Origin: Pseudomonadota bacterium
GTDB lineage: Bacteria > Pseudomonadota > Gammaproteobacteria > Burkholderiales > Burkholderiaceae_B
NCBI GenBank assembly: GCA_023425645.1
Contig: JAFACG010000037.1
Location: forward strand, 1 to 64,000
DNA length: 64,000 nt
Reading direction: 5' to 3'
Translations under genes and position numbers: made by a program
Shown: positions 50,146 through 60,239 of the stretch, piece by piece
Position numbering within the stretch: position 1 is the stretch's first letter
Layout: the number at the start of each line of letters is the position of its first letter
The notes under the pieces: model-generated
What the model saw: the letters and a program-made list of their open reading frames with translations, nothing else
What the model was told of the DNA's origin: nothing
Databases searched by the model: none

Positions 50146-50997
50146 ATGTCGATTGTCTGCTATCGCCACCAGGGCGCGCGCGCCATCGGCGTGCTGCGCC
50201 AGGGCCTTATCCATCCTCTGGACGCGGACGCCGCCGCCATGAAGGCCTTGTTGCCCAGGCCGCAGGAGCTGGACGCTCGCATCGCCCAGGCGCTGGCCGC
50301 GCCCGGCCTGGCCCAGGACCAGGTCGAATTCCTGCCCACTCTGTTCGAGCCCGAGAAGATCTTCTGCGTGGGCGTCAATTACGCGGACCGCAACGAGGAG
50401 TACAAGGACGGCAGCGCCGCGCCCGCCTACCCCAGCCTGTTCATGCGCACCGCGTCCACCTTCGTGGGGCATGGCCAGCCCCTGCTCAAGCCCGCCATCA
50501 GCGAGCAGTTCGACTATGAAGGCGAGATCGTGCTGGTGATCGGCAAGGAGGGACGCTGCATCGCCCGCGAACAGGCCCTGGAGCACGTGGCCGGCCTGTG
50601 CATCGCCAACGAAGGCACGGTGCGCGACTGGCTGCGCCACGGCAAGTTCAACGTCACCCAAGGCAAGAACTTCGAGGCCAGCGGCAGCATAGGCCCCTGG
50701 ATGACGCTGCTGCGCGACCCCGCCCAGTTCCAGGACCTGCACCTGCAGACCTGGGTGAACGAGGAACTGCGCCAGGACGACACCACCGCGAACCTGATCT
50801 TCGGCTTCGACCGTCTGATCGAATACATTTCGCAGTTCAGCCGCCTGATGCCGGGCGACGTGATCCTGACCGGCACGCCCACGGGCGCCGGCGCGCGTTT
50901 CGACCCGCCCCGCTACCTGCAAGACGGCGACCGCCTGCGCATCCGCGTGAGCGGCCTGGGGACTCTGGAAAATCCCGTCGGCCCCGCGCGCTGCTGA
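50146..50997 (+). CDS. Fumarylacetoacetate hydrolase family enzyme
   Basis: This 283-residue FAH-fold protein has IFCVGVNYADRNEEYKDG, the metal site FDYEGEIVLVIGKEGRCI, LCIANEGTVRDWLRHG, TQGKNFEASGSIGPWM and ILTGTPTGAGARFDPPR. It is last of the IclR-controlled cluster. Together with the CHMI-type isomerase it resembles the decarboxylase/isomerase pair of the homoprotocatechuate pathway, but no ring-cleavage enzyme is present here. Confidence 0.9.
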   Translation: MSIVCYRHQGARAIGVLRQGLIHPLDADAAAMKALLPRPQELDARIAQALAAPGLAQDQVEFLPTLFEPEKIFCVGVNYADRNEEYKDGSAAPAYPSLFMRTASTFVGHGQPLLKPAISEQFDYEGEIVLVIGKEGRCIAREQALEHVAGLCIANEGTVRDWLRHGKFNVTQGKNFEASGSIGPWMTLLRDPAQFQDLHLQTWVNEELRQDDTTANLIFGFDRLIEYISQFSRLMPGDVILTGTPTGAGARFDPPRYLQDGDRLRIRVSGLGTLENPVGPARC

Positions 50998-51051
50998 GCC
51001 CTGCACGCGCCCGAAGCCCGCATGCCGGCAGGCGGGCCGGGCGCGATTGCG

Positions 51052-51081
51052 TTGAGTGTCAGACAGCGCAAGCGGTACAAT
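51052..51081 (+). promoter_or_regulatory. Sigma-70 promoter for the mla operon
   Basis: TTGAGT (51052-51057) and TACAAT (51076-51081) are separated by 18 bp. The -10 lies 33 bp before the mlaF ATG. Both hexamers fit the consensus well for a GC-rich genome. Confidence 0.6.
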
Positions 51082-51113
51082 GACAGGTCCATTCAACCGT
51101 CCTTGCCCGCCTC

Positions 51114-51938
51114 ATGGCCGAAAATACTGACCAAGCCGTACTAAAACTGGACTCCGCCTCGCTGGGCTACGGGTCCTTTACCGTGCTGTCGGACATCTCC
51201 ATGTCGGTCTGCAAGGGTCAGGTCGTGGCCATGATGGGCGGCTCGGGTTCCGGAAAAACAACACTTCTGCGCGCCGCCACGGGGCAGATCCGCGCCCAGA
51301 AGGGCGTGGTCGCGGCCTTCGGCCAGGACATCGCGCAGCTGGACGGCGAGCAGCTGCGCCGCACTCGCAAGCGCATGGGCGTGCTTTTCCAGCAAGGCGC
51401 CTTGTTCACCGACCTGAACGTCTTCGAGAACGTCGCCTTTCCCCTGCGCGAACTGACGCGCATCTCCGAAGCGCAGATCCAGGAGCGCGTGCTGGACAAG
51501 CTGGACGCCGTGGGCCTGCGCGCCGCGGCCCACCTTGGCATCAGCGAGATTTCCGGCGGCATGGCCCGCCGCGTGGCCCTGGCGCGCGCCATCGTGCTGG
51601 AGCCCGAACTGATCCTGTACGACGAGCCCTTCGCCGGCCTGGACCCGATTTCCATGGGCATTACCGCGCAGCTCATCCGCGACCTGACGGACCGCCTGAA
51701 CTGCGCCTCGGTCCTGATCACGCACGATGTCGCCGAATCCTTCGCCATCGCCGATCAGGTCTACATCGTGGGCCAGGGGCGGCTCATCGCCCAGGGCGCG
51801 CCCGCCCAGCTGCGCGATTCCGCCGACCCTTACGTGCGGCAATTCCTGCGCGGCGAACCGGACGGCCCCATCGCTTTCAATTATCCCGTCACCCCGGCTT
51901 TCGAAGCCTGGCTCAAGAACCGGACGACGCGACCATGA
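51114..51938 (+). CDS. mlaF: Phospholipid ABC transporter ATP-binding protein MlaF
   Basis: This is the ATPase of the Mla system, which keeps outer-membrane lipid asymmetry. The 274-residue protein has Walker [14 protein letters not shown], a signature-like [16 protein letters not shown], Walker [14 protein letters not shown] and the H-loop [14 protein letters not shown]. It opens an mlaF-E-D-A-C order. Its stop overlaps the mlaE ATG. A TTGAGT/TACAAT promoter precedes it. Confidence 0.95.
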   Translation: MAENTDQAVLKLDSASLGYGSFTVLSDISMSVCKGQVVAMMGGSGSGKTTLLRAATGQIRAQKGVVAAFGQDIAQLDGEQLRRTRKRMGVLFQQGALFTDLNVFENVAFPLRELTRISEAQIQERVLDKLDAVGLRAAAHLGISEISGGMARRVALARAIVLEPELILYDEPFAGLDPISMGITAQLIRDLTDRLNCASVLITHDVAESFAIADQVYIVGQGRLIAQGAPAQLRDSADPYVRQFLRGEPDGPIAFNYPVTPAFEAWLKNRTTRP

Positions 51939-52720
51939 ATCTGATCACCCGCCCTTTCGCCGCCCTGGGCGCCGCCGTGCGCAGCAGCGTCTTCGGCCTG
52001 GGCGCCTTCAGCCGCCTGCTGGTCAGCCTGCTGGCGCGCTCCTCGCTGCTGTGGCGGCGGCCGCGCCTGGTTTCGCAACAAATACATTTCATTGGCAACT
52101 ATTCGCTGCTGATCATTGCCGTTTCAGGACTTTTCGTCGGCTTCGTGCTGGGCCTGCAGGGGTACTACACCCTGAACCGCTATGGCTCCGAAGAAGCCCT
52201 GGGCCTGCTGGTGGCCCTGTCGCTGGTGCGCGAGCTGGGCCCGGTAGTCACCGCCCTGCTGTTCGCCGGGCGCGCCGGCACGTCCCTGACCGCCGAGATC
52301 GGCCTGATGAAGGCCGGCGAGCAGATCGCCGCCATGGAAGTCATGGCCGTGGATCCCTTGCGCCGCCTGCTGGTGCCGCGCTTCTGGGGCGGAGTCATCG
52401 CCATGCCCATCCTGGCCGCCGTGTTTTCCATGGTCGGCATCCTGGGCGGCTACGTGGTGGGCGTGCAGCTGATCGGCATCGACGCCGGTTCGTTCTGGTC
52501 GCAGATGCAGAACGGCGTGGACGTCATCGACGACGTGCTCAACGGCTTCATCAAGAGCGTGGTGTTCGGCGTCATCGTCACCCTGATCGCGCTCTATATG
52601 GGCTGGCACGCCAAGCCCACCCCCGAAGGCGTCTCCCGCGCCACGACCCGCACGGTGGTCAGCGGCGCGCTGGCGGTGCTGGGCACGGACTTCCTGCTCA
52701 CCGCCCTCATGTTCAGTTAA
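51935..52720 (+). CDS. mlaE: Phospholipid ABC transporter permease MlaE
   Basis: This is the membrane subunit of the Mla transporter, 261 residues with five or six spans. The MlaE signatures [20 protein letters not shown] and [20 protein letters not shown] are present, as is the end FLLTALMFS. It overlaps mlaF by 4 bases (ATGA). The N-terminal 45 residues form the elbow helix region. Confidence 0.95.
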   Translation: MNLITRPFAALGAAVRSSVFGLGAFSRLLVSLLARSSLLWRRPRLVSQQIHFIGNYSLLIIAVSGLFVGFVLGLQGYYTLNRYGSEEALGLLVALSLVRELGPVVTALLFAGRAGTSLTAEIGLMKAGEQIAAMEVMAVDPLRRLLVPRFWGGVIAMPILAAVFSMVGILGGYVVGVQLIGIDAGSFWSQMQNGVDVIDDVLNGFIKSVVFGVIVTLIALYMGWHAKPTPEGVSRATTRTVVSGALAVLGTDFLLTALMFS

Positions 52721-52741
52721 CTATTTAGGAATTGCTCAGCT

Positions 52742-53221
52742 ATGAATCGCGAGAAAACCGATTTCTGGGTTGGCCTGTTCGTACTGCTGGGGCTGGTCGC
52801 GCTGGCGTTCCTGGCCCTGCGCGCCGGCAACCTCAGCTCATTTTCGCTGGCCCAGACCTACGAGGTCTCGGCCAAGTTCGACAACCTGGGGGGCCTGAAG
52901 CCGCGCGCGCCCATCAAGGCCAGCGGCGTGGTGGTGGGCCGGGTGCGCTCGATCAGCTTCGACAATGTCGACTTCAAGGCCGTGGTCACCATGGACATGG
53001 ACGAACAGTATAAATTCCCGGCCGACACCTCGGCCTCCATCCTGACCTCGGGCCTGCTGGGCGAGCAGTACATCGGACTGACGGCCGGCGGCGACGACAA
53101 GAATCTGCAGAACGGCAGTACCATTGCCTACACCCAAAGCGCCGTGGTGCTGGAAGAACTCATTAGCAAGTTCCTCTACAACTCGGCCGCCAAGGAAGGC
53201 GACGCCGGCTCGGGCAAGTAA
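52742..53221 (+). CDS. mlaD: Mla substrate-binding subunit MlaD (MCE domain)
   Basis: This 159-residue protein has one N-terminal span (WVGLFVLLGLVALAFLALRA) and a single periplasmic MCE domain (about residues 38-118, with FDNLGGLKPRAPIKASGVVV). MlaD forms the hexameric lipid channel on top of MlaE. It is slightly shorter than the enterobacterial protein, mostly in the tail. Confidence 0.95.
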   Translation: MNREKTDFWVGLFVLLGLVALAFLALRAGNLSSFSLAQTYEVSAKFDNLGGLKPRAPIKASGVVVGRVRSISFDNVDFKAVVTMDMDEQYKFPADTSASILTSGLLGEQYIGLTAGGDDKNLQNGSTIAYTQSAVVLEELISKFLYNSAAKEGDAGSGK

Positions 53222-53257
53222 ACCGCAGCCCTGCTGCCCCAACAAGAACACGAAACC

Positions 53258-54040
53258 ATGACTACAGACACGACCCGTCGTTCCTACGCGCTGCCGCGCG
53301 CCGCCCGCCTGGGCCTGATCGGCGCCACGGCCGCCCTGGCCGCCGGCTGCGCCAGCGTGCCCAACCCCAATCCCAACGATCCCTGGGAGGGCATGAACCG
53401 CGGCATCTACACGTTCAACGAAAACGTGGACAAGGTCCTCATCAAGCCCATCGCCGAAGGCTATACGGCGCTCACGCCCCAACCGGTGCGCACCTGCGTC
53501 AGCAACATCTTCAACAACTTCGGCGATGCCTGGTCGGCGGTCAACAGCTTCCTGCAGGGCGAGCACATCGACTTCTTCAATACGCTGGGCCGCGTGCTGT
53601 TCAACTCCACCATGGGCCTGGGCGGCTGTATCGACGTGGCCTCCATGAACGGCTCGCGCCGCATCCCCAACGACTTCGGCATCACCCTGGGCGTGTGGGG
53701 CATCAAGCCCGGCCCCTATGTGGTGCTGCCTTTCTTCGGCCCCAGCACGGTGCGCGACGGCCTTGCGCGCGGCACCAGCTTCATCGAAGGATTCTCGGCC
53801 ACCGGCCCCATCATGGCCATCCGCGACGTGCCCGTGCGCAACAGCATCATGGGCCTGTGGGCCGTGGATGCGCGCGCCAGCCTGCTGGATGCGGAAAAAC
53901 TTGTTAACGACATCGCCCTTGACCGGTACAGCTTCATACGCGACGCTTACCTGCAACGACGCAACGCCATGGTCCAGTCGCGCCGAACCGGCGGCGACAC
54001 CAGTCAGGATCTGCCCGACTACTCGGATGCTGACGAATAA
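53258..54040 (+). CDS. mlaA: Outer-membrane lipoprotein MlaA
   Basis: This lipoprotein of 260 residues has the lipobox LAAGC near residue 28, so the mature protein starts at Cys and is anchored in the outer membrane. DPWEGMNRGIYTFNENVDKV and VLPFFGPSTVRDGLARGTSF are MlaA signatures. It extracts phospholipids from the outer leaflet and hands them to MlaC. The gene lies between mlaD and mlaC, a common betaproteobacterial arrangement. Confidence 0.95.
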   Translation: MTTDTTRRSYALPRAARLGLIGATAALAAGCASVPNPNPNDPWEGMNRGIYTFNENVDKVLIKPIAEGYTALTPQPVRTCVSNIFNNFGDAWSAVNSFLQGEHIDFFNTLGRVLFNSTMGLGGCIDVASMNGSRRIPNDFGITLGVWGIKPGPYVVLPFFGPSTVRDGLARGTSFIEGFSATGPIMAIRDVPVRNSIMGLWAVDARASLLDAEKLVNDIALDRYSFIRDAYLQRRNAMVQSRRTGGDTSQDLPDYSDADE

Positions 54041-54082
54041 GACCCGGCCTGCCCGCTTCACATTGAATCTGGAGTTTTACGC

Positions 54083-54751
54083 ATGAACCCACGTCCCGCC
54101 GCCGGCGGGACTGCTTTGCAGTCCTCGCCCTCCCGCCTCTTCCACTGGTTCCTGGCCGCCTGCGCGATCCTGGCCCTGTGCCTGCACACGGCCGCCCAGG
54201 CCCAGGTCATCGACCCCAAGGCGGCGCCCAACGACTTCGTGGCGGCCGTCGGCAGCAAGGCTCTGCAGGTCGTCAAGGACAGCGACGCCATCCGCAGCGG
54301 CAACCGCAGCGCCATCCTGTCCGCCGTGGACCAGCACATCCTGCCCTACGTGAACCTGGAGAAAACCACGCGCCTGGCCGCCGGCCGCTACTGGCGCCAG
54401 GCCACGCCCGAGCAGCGCCAGCAACTGATCGATGCCTTCAAAGGCACCCTGGTGCGCACCTACAGCGGCGCCCTGTCCCGCGTGGACGACAAGACCCAGC
54501 TGAACATCCTGCCCTTCCGCGGCGACCCCAACGCCGACGACGTGGTCGTGCGCTCCTCGCTGACCCAGTCCAGCGGCGCCCCCGTGGGCGTGGACTACCG
54601 CATGGAAAAGACGCCCGAGGGCTGGAAGATCTACGACCTGAACGTGGAAGGCATCTGGCTGATCCAGAACTACCGCAACCAGTTCTCCCAGCAGATCGAG
54701 CAGAACGGCATCAACGGCCTGATCCAGGCGCTCAACAACCAGAACAAGTAA
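54083..54751 (+). CDS. mlaC: Periplasmic phospholipid carrier MlaC
   Basis: This 222-residue soluble carrier has a signal peptide (WFLAACAILALCLHTAAQAQ). The mature domain has ILPYVNLEKTTRLAAGRYWR, LVRTYSGALSRVDDKTQLN and VDYRMEKTPEGWKIYDLNVE, all typical of MlaC/Ttg2D. It shuttles lipid between MlaA and MlaFED. A 7-bp GC hairpin (54756-54775) follows; no mlaB (STAS) gene was found before the next gene. Confidence 0.95.
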   Translation: MNPRPAAGGTALQSSPSRLFHWFLAACAILALCLHTAAQAQVIDPKAAPNDFVAAVGSKALQVVKDSDAIRSGNRSAILSAVDQHILPYVNLEKTTRLAAGRYWRQATPEQRQQLIDAFKGTLVRTYSGALSRVDDKTQLNILPFRGDPNADDVVVRSSLTQSSGAPVGVDYRMEKTPEGWKIYDLNVEGIWLIQNYRNQFSQQIEQNGINGLIQALNNQNK

Positions 54752-54822
54752 GCCGGCCGCCCTTCACGGGGCGGCAGGGCGCGCTCTGGCCATGAGCTTA
54801 TAACCAGACCAGAGTAGTACCC

Positions 54823-54828
54823 TATAAT
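54823..54828 (+). promoter_or_regulatory. Consensus -10 element upstream of the ABC-2 exporter genes
   Basis: A perfect TATAAT lies 118 bp before the exporter ATPase start, in a 195-bp gap after mlaC. The -35 is poor (TTATAA at 54798-54803, 19 bp away). The exporter-ibaG-murA-hisG run probably begins transcription here. Confidence 0.5.
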
Positions 54829-54946
54829 AAAGAACCTGACCATCGCCGCGGCAGGCCCTGCGCACCAGCGCAGGCCCGCTCTCGCCACAGGGGCGCCGCG
54901 GCGGCGACAACCACAGCACATCCGCGTCAGGCCAACCTTAATTGCC

Positions 54947-55738
54947 ATGTCCGCCCTTAAACTCGACAACGTCAGCAAACGCTTTGCGCCCCGCCGCCGC
55001 GGCCTCAAAAGCCTGTTTTCCCCTCCCCGCACCGATGCCGGCTTCCTGGCCGTTGACCAGGTCAGCCTGACCATCGAGCACGGCGAGTTCTTCGGCCTGC
55101 TGGGCCCCAACGGCGCGGGCAAGACCACCCTGATCTCCATGCTCGCCGGCCTGACCCAGCCCACCAGCGGCAAAGTCAGCGTCTGCGGCTACGACGTGCG
55201 CACCCAGTATCAGCAGGCGCGCCGCTCCCTGGGCGTGGTGCCCCAGGAAATCGTCTACGACCCCTTCTTCACCGTGCGCGAGACCCTGCGCCTGCAATCG
55301 GGCTACTTCGGCCTGAAGCACAACGACGACTGGATCGACGAGATCCTGGCCAACCTGGCCCTGACGGACAAGGCCGACGCCAATATGCGCGCCCTGTCCG
55401 GCGGCATGAAACGCCGCGTGCTGGTCGCCCAGGCGCTGGTGCACCGCCCGCCCGTCATCATCCTGGACGAACCCACCGCCGGCGTGGACGTGGACCTGCG
55501 CCGCACCCTGTGGGAGTTCATCATCCGCCTGAACCAGCAGGGCCACACCATCCTGCTGACCACGCACTACCTGGAAGAGGCCGAAGCCCTGTGCGGACGC
55601 TTAGGCATGCTCAAGCACGGCAACATCGTCGCTCTGGACACCACCCAGGCCATCATGGAGCGCGCCGGCGGGACCGACCTGGAAGACGCATTCGTGCGCA
55701 TCATGCACAACGAAGGAAAAATGGGAGTGGCCCTATGA
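54947..55738 (+). CDS. ABC-2 type exporter ATP-binding protein (YadG-like)
   Basis: This 263-residue ATPase has Walker A GLLGPNGAGKTTLIS near residue 50, signature LSGGMKRRVLVAQALVHRP, Walker B VIILDEPTAGVDVDLR and H-loop LLTTHYLEEAEAL. The N-terminus carries an Arg-rich insertion (FAPRRRGLKSLFSPPRT). It is translationally coupled to the ABC-2 permease downstream. Substrate unknown; neighbours mlaC, ibaG and murA suggest an envelope role. Confidence 0.92.
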   Translation: MSALKLDNVSKRFAPRRRGLKSLFSPPRTDAGFLAVDQVSLTIEHGEFFGLLGPNGAGKTTLISMLAGLTQPTSGKVSVCGYDVRTQYQQARRSLGVVPQEIVYDPFFTVRETLRLQSGYFGLKHNDDWIDEILANLALTDKADANMRALSGGMKRRVLVAQALVHRPPVIILDEPTAGVDVDLRRTLWEFIIRLNQQGHTILLTTHYLEEAEALCGRLGMLKHGNIVALDTTQAIMERAGGTDLEDAFVRIMHNEGKMGVAL

Positions 55739-56592
55739 ACCAACCCGCCTCCCCCAAGCACTGGGGCGTGCCCCAGAACGCCGATGCCGCCGCACCGCGC
55801 CCCGGCACGGTGCAGCCGCCCGCGCAGCCCGCCATGGGCTCGGGCTTTCCCACGCTGCTGCGCAAGGAACTGATGCGCTTCTGGAAGGTCGCCTTCCAGA
55901 CCATCGCCGCTCCGGTGCTGACGGCGCTGATGTACCTGCTGATCTTCGCCCACGTGCTCGAAGGCCGCGTCACGGTGTACGACTCCGTACCCTACACCGC
56001 CTTCCTGATCCCCGGACTGATGATGATGAGCATGCTGCAGAACGCCTTCGCCAATCCGTCGTCCTCGCTGATCCAGAGCCGCATTTCCGGCAACCTGGTG
56101 TTCATCCTTCTGCCGCCTCTCTCGCACCGCGAGATCTTCGCCGCCTACCTGCTGGCCTCCATTGCGCGCGGCCTGTGCGTGGGCATATGCGTGTGGGCCA
56201 TATCCTTATTCTTCGTGCACCTGCCCGTGGCCAACCCGCTGTGGGTTATCCTCTTTGCCGTCATGTCCTGCGGCATCATGGGCACGCTGGGCCTGATCGC
56301 CGGCCTCTGGTCCGAGAAATTCGACCAGCTGGCCGCGTTCCAGAACTTCCTGATCATGCCGGCCACCTTCCTGTCCGGCGTGTTCTACTCGATCCACAGC
56401 CTGCCGCCCTTCTGGCAGACGGTCTCGCACTGGAACCCGCTCTTCTACACCATAGACGGGTTCCGCTACGGGTTCTTCGCCGCCTCGGACGTCTCGCCCT
56501 GGTTCAGCTTTGCCGTCGTCGCCGGCGTCTTTGCTGCGCTGTGCCTGATTTCGCTACGCCTGCTCGCATCAGGCTATAAATTACGGAATTGA
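55735..56592 (+). CDS. ABC-2 type exporter permease (YadH-like)
   Basis: This 285-residue permease has a Pro/Ala-rich cytoplasmic leader of about 35 residues and six spans. ABC-2 features are LIPGLMMMSMLQNAFANPSS, IMPATFLSGVFYSIHSLPPF and WNPLFYTIDGFRYGFF. The ATG overlaps the ATPase stop. The pair forms a two-gene exporter of unknown substrate. Confidence 0.92.
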   Translation: MNQPASPKHWGVPQNADAAAPRPGTVQPPAQPAMGSGFPTLLRKELMRFWKVAFQTIAAPVLTALMYLLIFAHVLEGRVTVYDSVPYTAFLIPGLMMMSMLQNAFANPSSSLIQSRISGNLVFILLPPLSHREIFAAYLLASIARGLCVGICVWAISLFFVHLPVANPLWVILFAVMSCGIMGTLGLIAGLWSEKFDQLAAFQNFLIMPATFLSGVFYSIHSLPPFWQTVSHWNPLFYTIDGFRYGFFAASDVSPWFSFAVVAGVFAALCLISLRLLASGYKLRN

Positions 56593-56596
56593 CCTC

Positions 56597-56845
56597 ATGT
56601 TGCCGACCCCTGAACAAGTACGCCAATACATTGCCGACAACCTGCCCTGCGACCACCTGCACGTCGATGGCGACGGCTCGCATTTCGAGGCGCTGATCGT
56701 CAGCCCCGCCTTTGAGGGCAAGCGCCTGATCGCCCGCCACCAACTGGTCTACAAGGCCCTGGGCGATCGCATGAAGGCCGAGATCCACGCCCTGTCCATG
56801 CGCACCCTGACTCCCGACGAATACAAGGCCAATCCGAATGGATAA
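56597..56845 (+). CDS. ibaG: BolA-family protein IbaG
   Basis: This 82-residue BolA-like protein has the fold-defining [20 protein letters not shown] and [20 protein letters not shown] with the conserved His pair for iron-sulfur/glutaredoxin binding. It sits between the exporter and murA and overlaps the murA start by 8 bases, as ibaG does in many proteobacteria. It is linked to Fe-S handling and envelope stress. Confidence 0.92.
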   Translation: MLPTPEQVRQYIADNLPCDHLHVDGDGSHFEALIVSPAFEGKRLIARHQLVYKALGDRMKAEIHALSMRTLTPDEYKANPNG

Positions 56846-58100
56846 ATTACGCATTTCGGGCGGCCAGCGCCTGAACGGGGAAATCTCCGTCTCCGGCGCC
56901 AAGAACGCCGCCCTGCCCATTCTGTGCGCCAGCCTGCTGACGGCCGACACCGTGGTGCTGGACAATGTGCCGCGCCTGCGCGACATCGACACCACCCTCA
57001 AGCTGCTCGGACAGCTGGGCGTGGCGCAGGAGCGCAACGGCACGCTGGCCCTGACCGCCGCCGACATCACCAGCCTGGAAGCGCCTTACGAGCTGGTCAA
57101 GACCATGCGCGCCTCCATCCTGGTGCTGGGCCCGCTGCTGGCCCGCTTCGGCGAGGCGCGCGTCAGCCTGCCGGGCGGCTGCGCCATAGGCCAGCGCCCC
57201 GTGGACCAGCACATCAAGGGACTGGCGGCCATGGGCGCGGAGATCCACGTCGAGCACGGCTTCGTCAATGCGCGCGCCAAGCGCCTGCGCGGCGCGGTGG
57301 TGCGCACCGACATGATCACCGTCACGGGCACGGAGAACCTGATGATGGCCGCGGTGCTGGCCGAGGGCCAGACGATTCTGGAGAACGCCGCCCGCGAACC
57401 GGAAATCATCGACCTGGCCGAACTGCTCATCAAGATGGGCGCCCGCATCCAGGGCCACGGCACCGACCGCATCGTCATCGACGGCGTGGATCGCCTGCAC
57501 GGCGCCGAACACCGCATCTGCCCGGACCGCATCGAGACCGGCACCTTTCTGTGCGCCGTGGGCGCGACCGGCGGCGAGCTCATCCTGCGCAATACCGACG
57601 CCCAGGCTCTGGGCGCCACGCTGGACAAGCTGCGCGAGGCCGGCCTGCACATCGAGACGGGCGCGGACTGGATCAAGGGCTCCATGCAGGGCCGCCCCAA
57701 GGCCGTGGGCTTTCGCACCAGCGAATACCCGGGCTTTCCCACCGACATGCAGGCCCAGCTGATGGCGCTGAACACCATCGCCGACGGCACCTCCTCCGTG
57801 GTGGAAACCATTTTCGAAAACCGCTACATGCACGTCCAGGAGCTGAACCGCCTGGGCGCGCAGATCGAGATCGACGGCCACGTGGCGGTGGTCAAGGGCG
57901 TGCCCTACCTGACCGGCGCCACCGTCATGGCCACCGACCTGCGGGCCTCCGCCAGCCTGGTCATCGCCGGACTGGCCGCCCGCGGCGAAACCACCGTCGA
58001 GCGCATCTACCACCTGGACCGCGGCTACGACCGCATGGAAGCCAAGCTCCAGGCCGTGGGCGCGCAGATCGAGCGCATCAGCAGCAAGGAAAACGCATGA
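56838..58100 (+). CDS. murA: UDP-N-acetylglucosamine 1-carboxyvinyltransferase MurA
   Basis: MurA is the first committed enzyme of peptidoglycan synthesis. The 420-residue protein has Lys22 in [15 protein letters not shown] and the PEP-binding Cys in [16 protein letters not shown] near residue 117, the target of fosfomycin. [20 protein letters not shown] near the C-terminal third is also typical. Cys rather than Asp at the active site predicts fosfomycin sensitivity of this enzyme. Its stop overlaps the hisG start. Confidence 0.96.
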   Translation: MDKLRISGGQRLNGEISVSGAKNAALPILCASLLTADTVVLDNVPRLRDIDTTLKLLGQLGVAQERNGTLALTAADITSLEAPYELVKTMRASILVLGPLLARFGEARVSLPGGCAIGQRPVDQHIKGLAAMGAEIHVEHGFVNARAKRLRGAVVRTDMITVTGTENLMMAAVLAEGQTILENAAREPEIIDLAELLIKMGARIQGHGTDRIVIDGVDRLHGAEHRICPDRIETGTFLCAVGATGGELILRNTDAQALGATLDKLREAGLHIETGADWIKGSMQGRPKAVGFRTSEYPGFPTDMQAQLMALNTIADGTSSVVETIFENRYMHVQELNRLGAQIEIDGHVAVVKGVPYLTGATVMATDLRASASLVIAGLAARGETTVERIYHLDRGYDRMEAKLQAVGAQIERISSKENA

Positions 58101-58780
58101 GCCCCGCCAGCCTGAACCAGCCTCTGACGCTGGCCCTGTCCAAGGGCCGCATCTTCGACGAGACCCTGCCCCTGCTGGAAGAAGCCGGCATCAAGGTGCT
58201 GGAAAGCCCCGAAACCTCCCGCAAGCTGATCCTGCCCACCAACAATCCCGACCTGCGCCTGATCATCGTGCGTGCCACCGACGTGCCCACCTACGTGCAG
58301 TACGGCGCCGCGCACATCGGCATCGCCGGCAAGGACGTGCTGTACGAACACATGGAGCAGCACCCCGGCGGTCTGTACCAGCCCGTGGACCTGAACATCG
58401 CCCGCTGCCGCCTGTGCGTGGCCGTGGCCGAGGGCTTCGACTACCACTCCGCCGTCAAGCAGGGCTCGCGCCTGCGCATCGCCACCAAGTACACCCGCGC
58501 CGCGCGCGAGCACTTCGCCAGCAAGGGCGTGTACGTGGACCTGATCAAGCTGTACGGCTCCATGGAACTGGCGCCGCTGGTGGGCCTGGCCGACGCCATC
58601 GTGGACCTGGTGTCCAGCGGCGGAACCCTGCGCGCCAACAAGCTGGTCGAAGTGGAAGAAATCGCCACGATCTCCTCGCGCCTGATCGTCAACCAGGCCG
58701 CCATGAAGAACCGCGGCCCGCAGCTGCAGCCCCTGATCGACGCCTTCTCGCGCGCCTCCGTGGAGCATGGCCCGGCCTAG
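58097..58780 (+). CDS. hisG: ATP phosphoribosyltransferase, short form HisG
   Basis: This is the first enzyme of histidine synthesis, 227 residues. [20 protein letters not shown], the phosphate loop [14 protein letters not shown] and [20 protein letters not shown] are visible. It lacks the C-terminal ACT-like regulatory domain of long HisG, so it needs the HisZ subunit, which is not in this window. It overlaps murA by 4 bases (ATGA). Confidence 0.96.
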   Translation: MSPASLNQPLTLALSKGRIFDETLPLLEEAGIKVLESPETSRKLILPTNNPDLRLIIVRATDVPTYVQYGAAHIGIAGKDVLYEHMEQHPGGLYQPVDLNIARCRLCVAVAEGFDYHSAVKQGSRLRIATKYTRAAREHFASKGVYVDLIKLYGSMELAPLVGLADAIVDLVSSGGTLRANKLVEVEEIATISSRLIVNQAAMKNRGPQLQPLIDAFSRASVEHGPA

Positions 58781-58910
58781 ACCCGTTGCCCGCACGCCGC
58801 GGCGACATGGGTCTTCGAAGGCCGGTCCCCTCCTGGGCCGGCCGACCCGGCCCGCCTTAAGCAAAACGGTATACACTGCCTGTTGAACTTCTGTTTTCCT
58901 CTATAGCGTC

Positions 58911-60215
58911 ATGTCACTGATCCATCGCCTGAATGCCGAGTCCGCCCAGTTCGACGCCGAACTGCGCTCGTTGCTGGCCTATGAAGCCTCCGAAGACGAA
59001 TCCATCGAACGGGCCTGCGCCGACATCCTGCATCGCATCCAGCATGAAGGCGACGCCGCCCTGCTCGACTACACGCGCCGCTTCGACCGCCTGGACGTGG
59101 ACCGGGCCGCCGCGCTTGAGATCTCCCGCGAAGAACTGCAGGCTGCGCTGGACGGCCTGCCGGCCGATCAGCGCCAGGCCCTGGAGCAGGCAGCCGAGCG
59201 CGTGCGCCGCTACCACGAGCACCAGCGCGCCCAGACCTGGACCTATACCGAACCCGACGGCACGGTGCTGGGCCAGCAGGTCACCCCGCTGGACCGCGTG
59301 GGCCTGTACGTGCCCGGCGGCAAGGCCGCCTACCCCTCGTCCGTGCTGATGAACGCCATTCCGGCCAAGGTGGCCGGCGTGCCCGAGCTGATCATGGTCA
59401 CGCCCACGCCCGACGGCGTGCGCAACCCCATCGTGCTGGCCGCCGCCGCCCTGGGCGGGGTGGACCGCGTCTTCACCATCGGCGGCGCCCAAGCCGTGGG
59501 CGCGCTGGCCTATGGCACGGACACCATTCCCGCCGTAGACAAGATCGTCGGGCCCGGCAACGCCTATGTGGCTTCGGCCAAGCGCCGGGTCTTCGGCGTG
59601 GTGGGCATCGACATGATCGCCGGCCCCAGCGAGATCCTGATCATCAGCGACGGCAGCGCGCCGCCCGACTGGATCGCCATGGACCTGTTCTCCCAGGCCG
59701 AGCACGACGAACTGGCCCAGGCCATCCTGCTCTGTCCGGACGCCGCCTACCTGGACCAGGTCGAGGCCGCCATCGAGCGCCTGCTGGCCACCATGCCGCG
59801 CGCCGACATCATCCGCCGCAGCCTGTCCGGCCGGGGCGCCCTGATCAAGGTGCGCGACCTGGACGAGGCCTGCCGCATCAGCAACCACATCGCGCCCGAA
59901 CACCTGGAGGTGTCCACGCGCAATGCCCGGGACCTGCTGGGCAAGATCCGCCATGCCGGCGCCATTTTCCTGGGCCCCTACAGCTCCGAATCGCTGGGCG
60001 ATTACTGTGCGGGCCCGAACCATGTCCTGCCGACGGCGCGCACCGCGCGCTTCTCGTCGCCGCTGGGCGTCTACGATTTCCAGAAACGCAGCAGCATCAT
60101 CCAGGTTTCGGAATCGGGCGCGCAGACGCTGGGACCCATAGCCGCCACGCTGGCCGAGGGCGAGGGCCTGTACGCCCACGCCGCCAGCGCGCAATTCCGA
60201 CTGACCCAATCCTGA
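58911..60215 (+). CDS. hisD: Histidinol dehydrogenase
   Basis: HisD catalyses the last two oxidations to histidine. The 434-residue zinc enzyme has [57 protein letters not shown] and the zinc-binding [13 protein letters not shown]. The C-terminal region [18 protein letters not shown] is conserved. It starts 130 bp after hisG, with a TATACA-like -10 at 58870-58875. The hisC gene normally found between hisD and hisB in relatives is absent. Confidence 0.96.
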   Translation: MSLIHRLNAESAQFDAELRSLLAYEASEDESIERACADILHRIQHEGDAALLDYTRRFDRLDVDRAAALEISREELQAALDGLPADQRQALEQAAERVRRYHEHQRAQTWTYTEPDGTVLGQQVTPLDRVGLYVPGGKAAYPSSVLMNAIPAKVAGVPELIMVTPTPDGVRNPIVLAAAALGGVDRVFTIGGAQAVGALAYGTDTIPAVDKIVGPGNAYVASAKRRVFGVVGIDMIAGPSEILIISDGSAPPDWIAMDLFSQAEHDELAQAILLCPDAAYLDQVEAAIERLLATMPRADIIRRSLSGRGALIKVRDLDEACRISNHIAPEHLEVSTRNARDLLGKIRHAGAIFLGPYSSESLGDYCAGPNHVLPTARTARFSSPLGVYDFQKRSSIIQVSESGAQTLGPIAATLAEGEGLYAHAASAQFRLTQS

Positions 60216-60239
60216 AACCGGCCTAGCCGCCGGCCTGAC

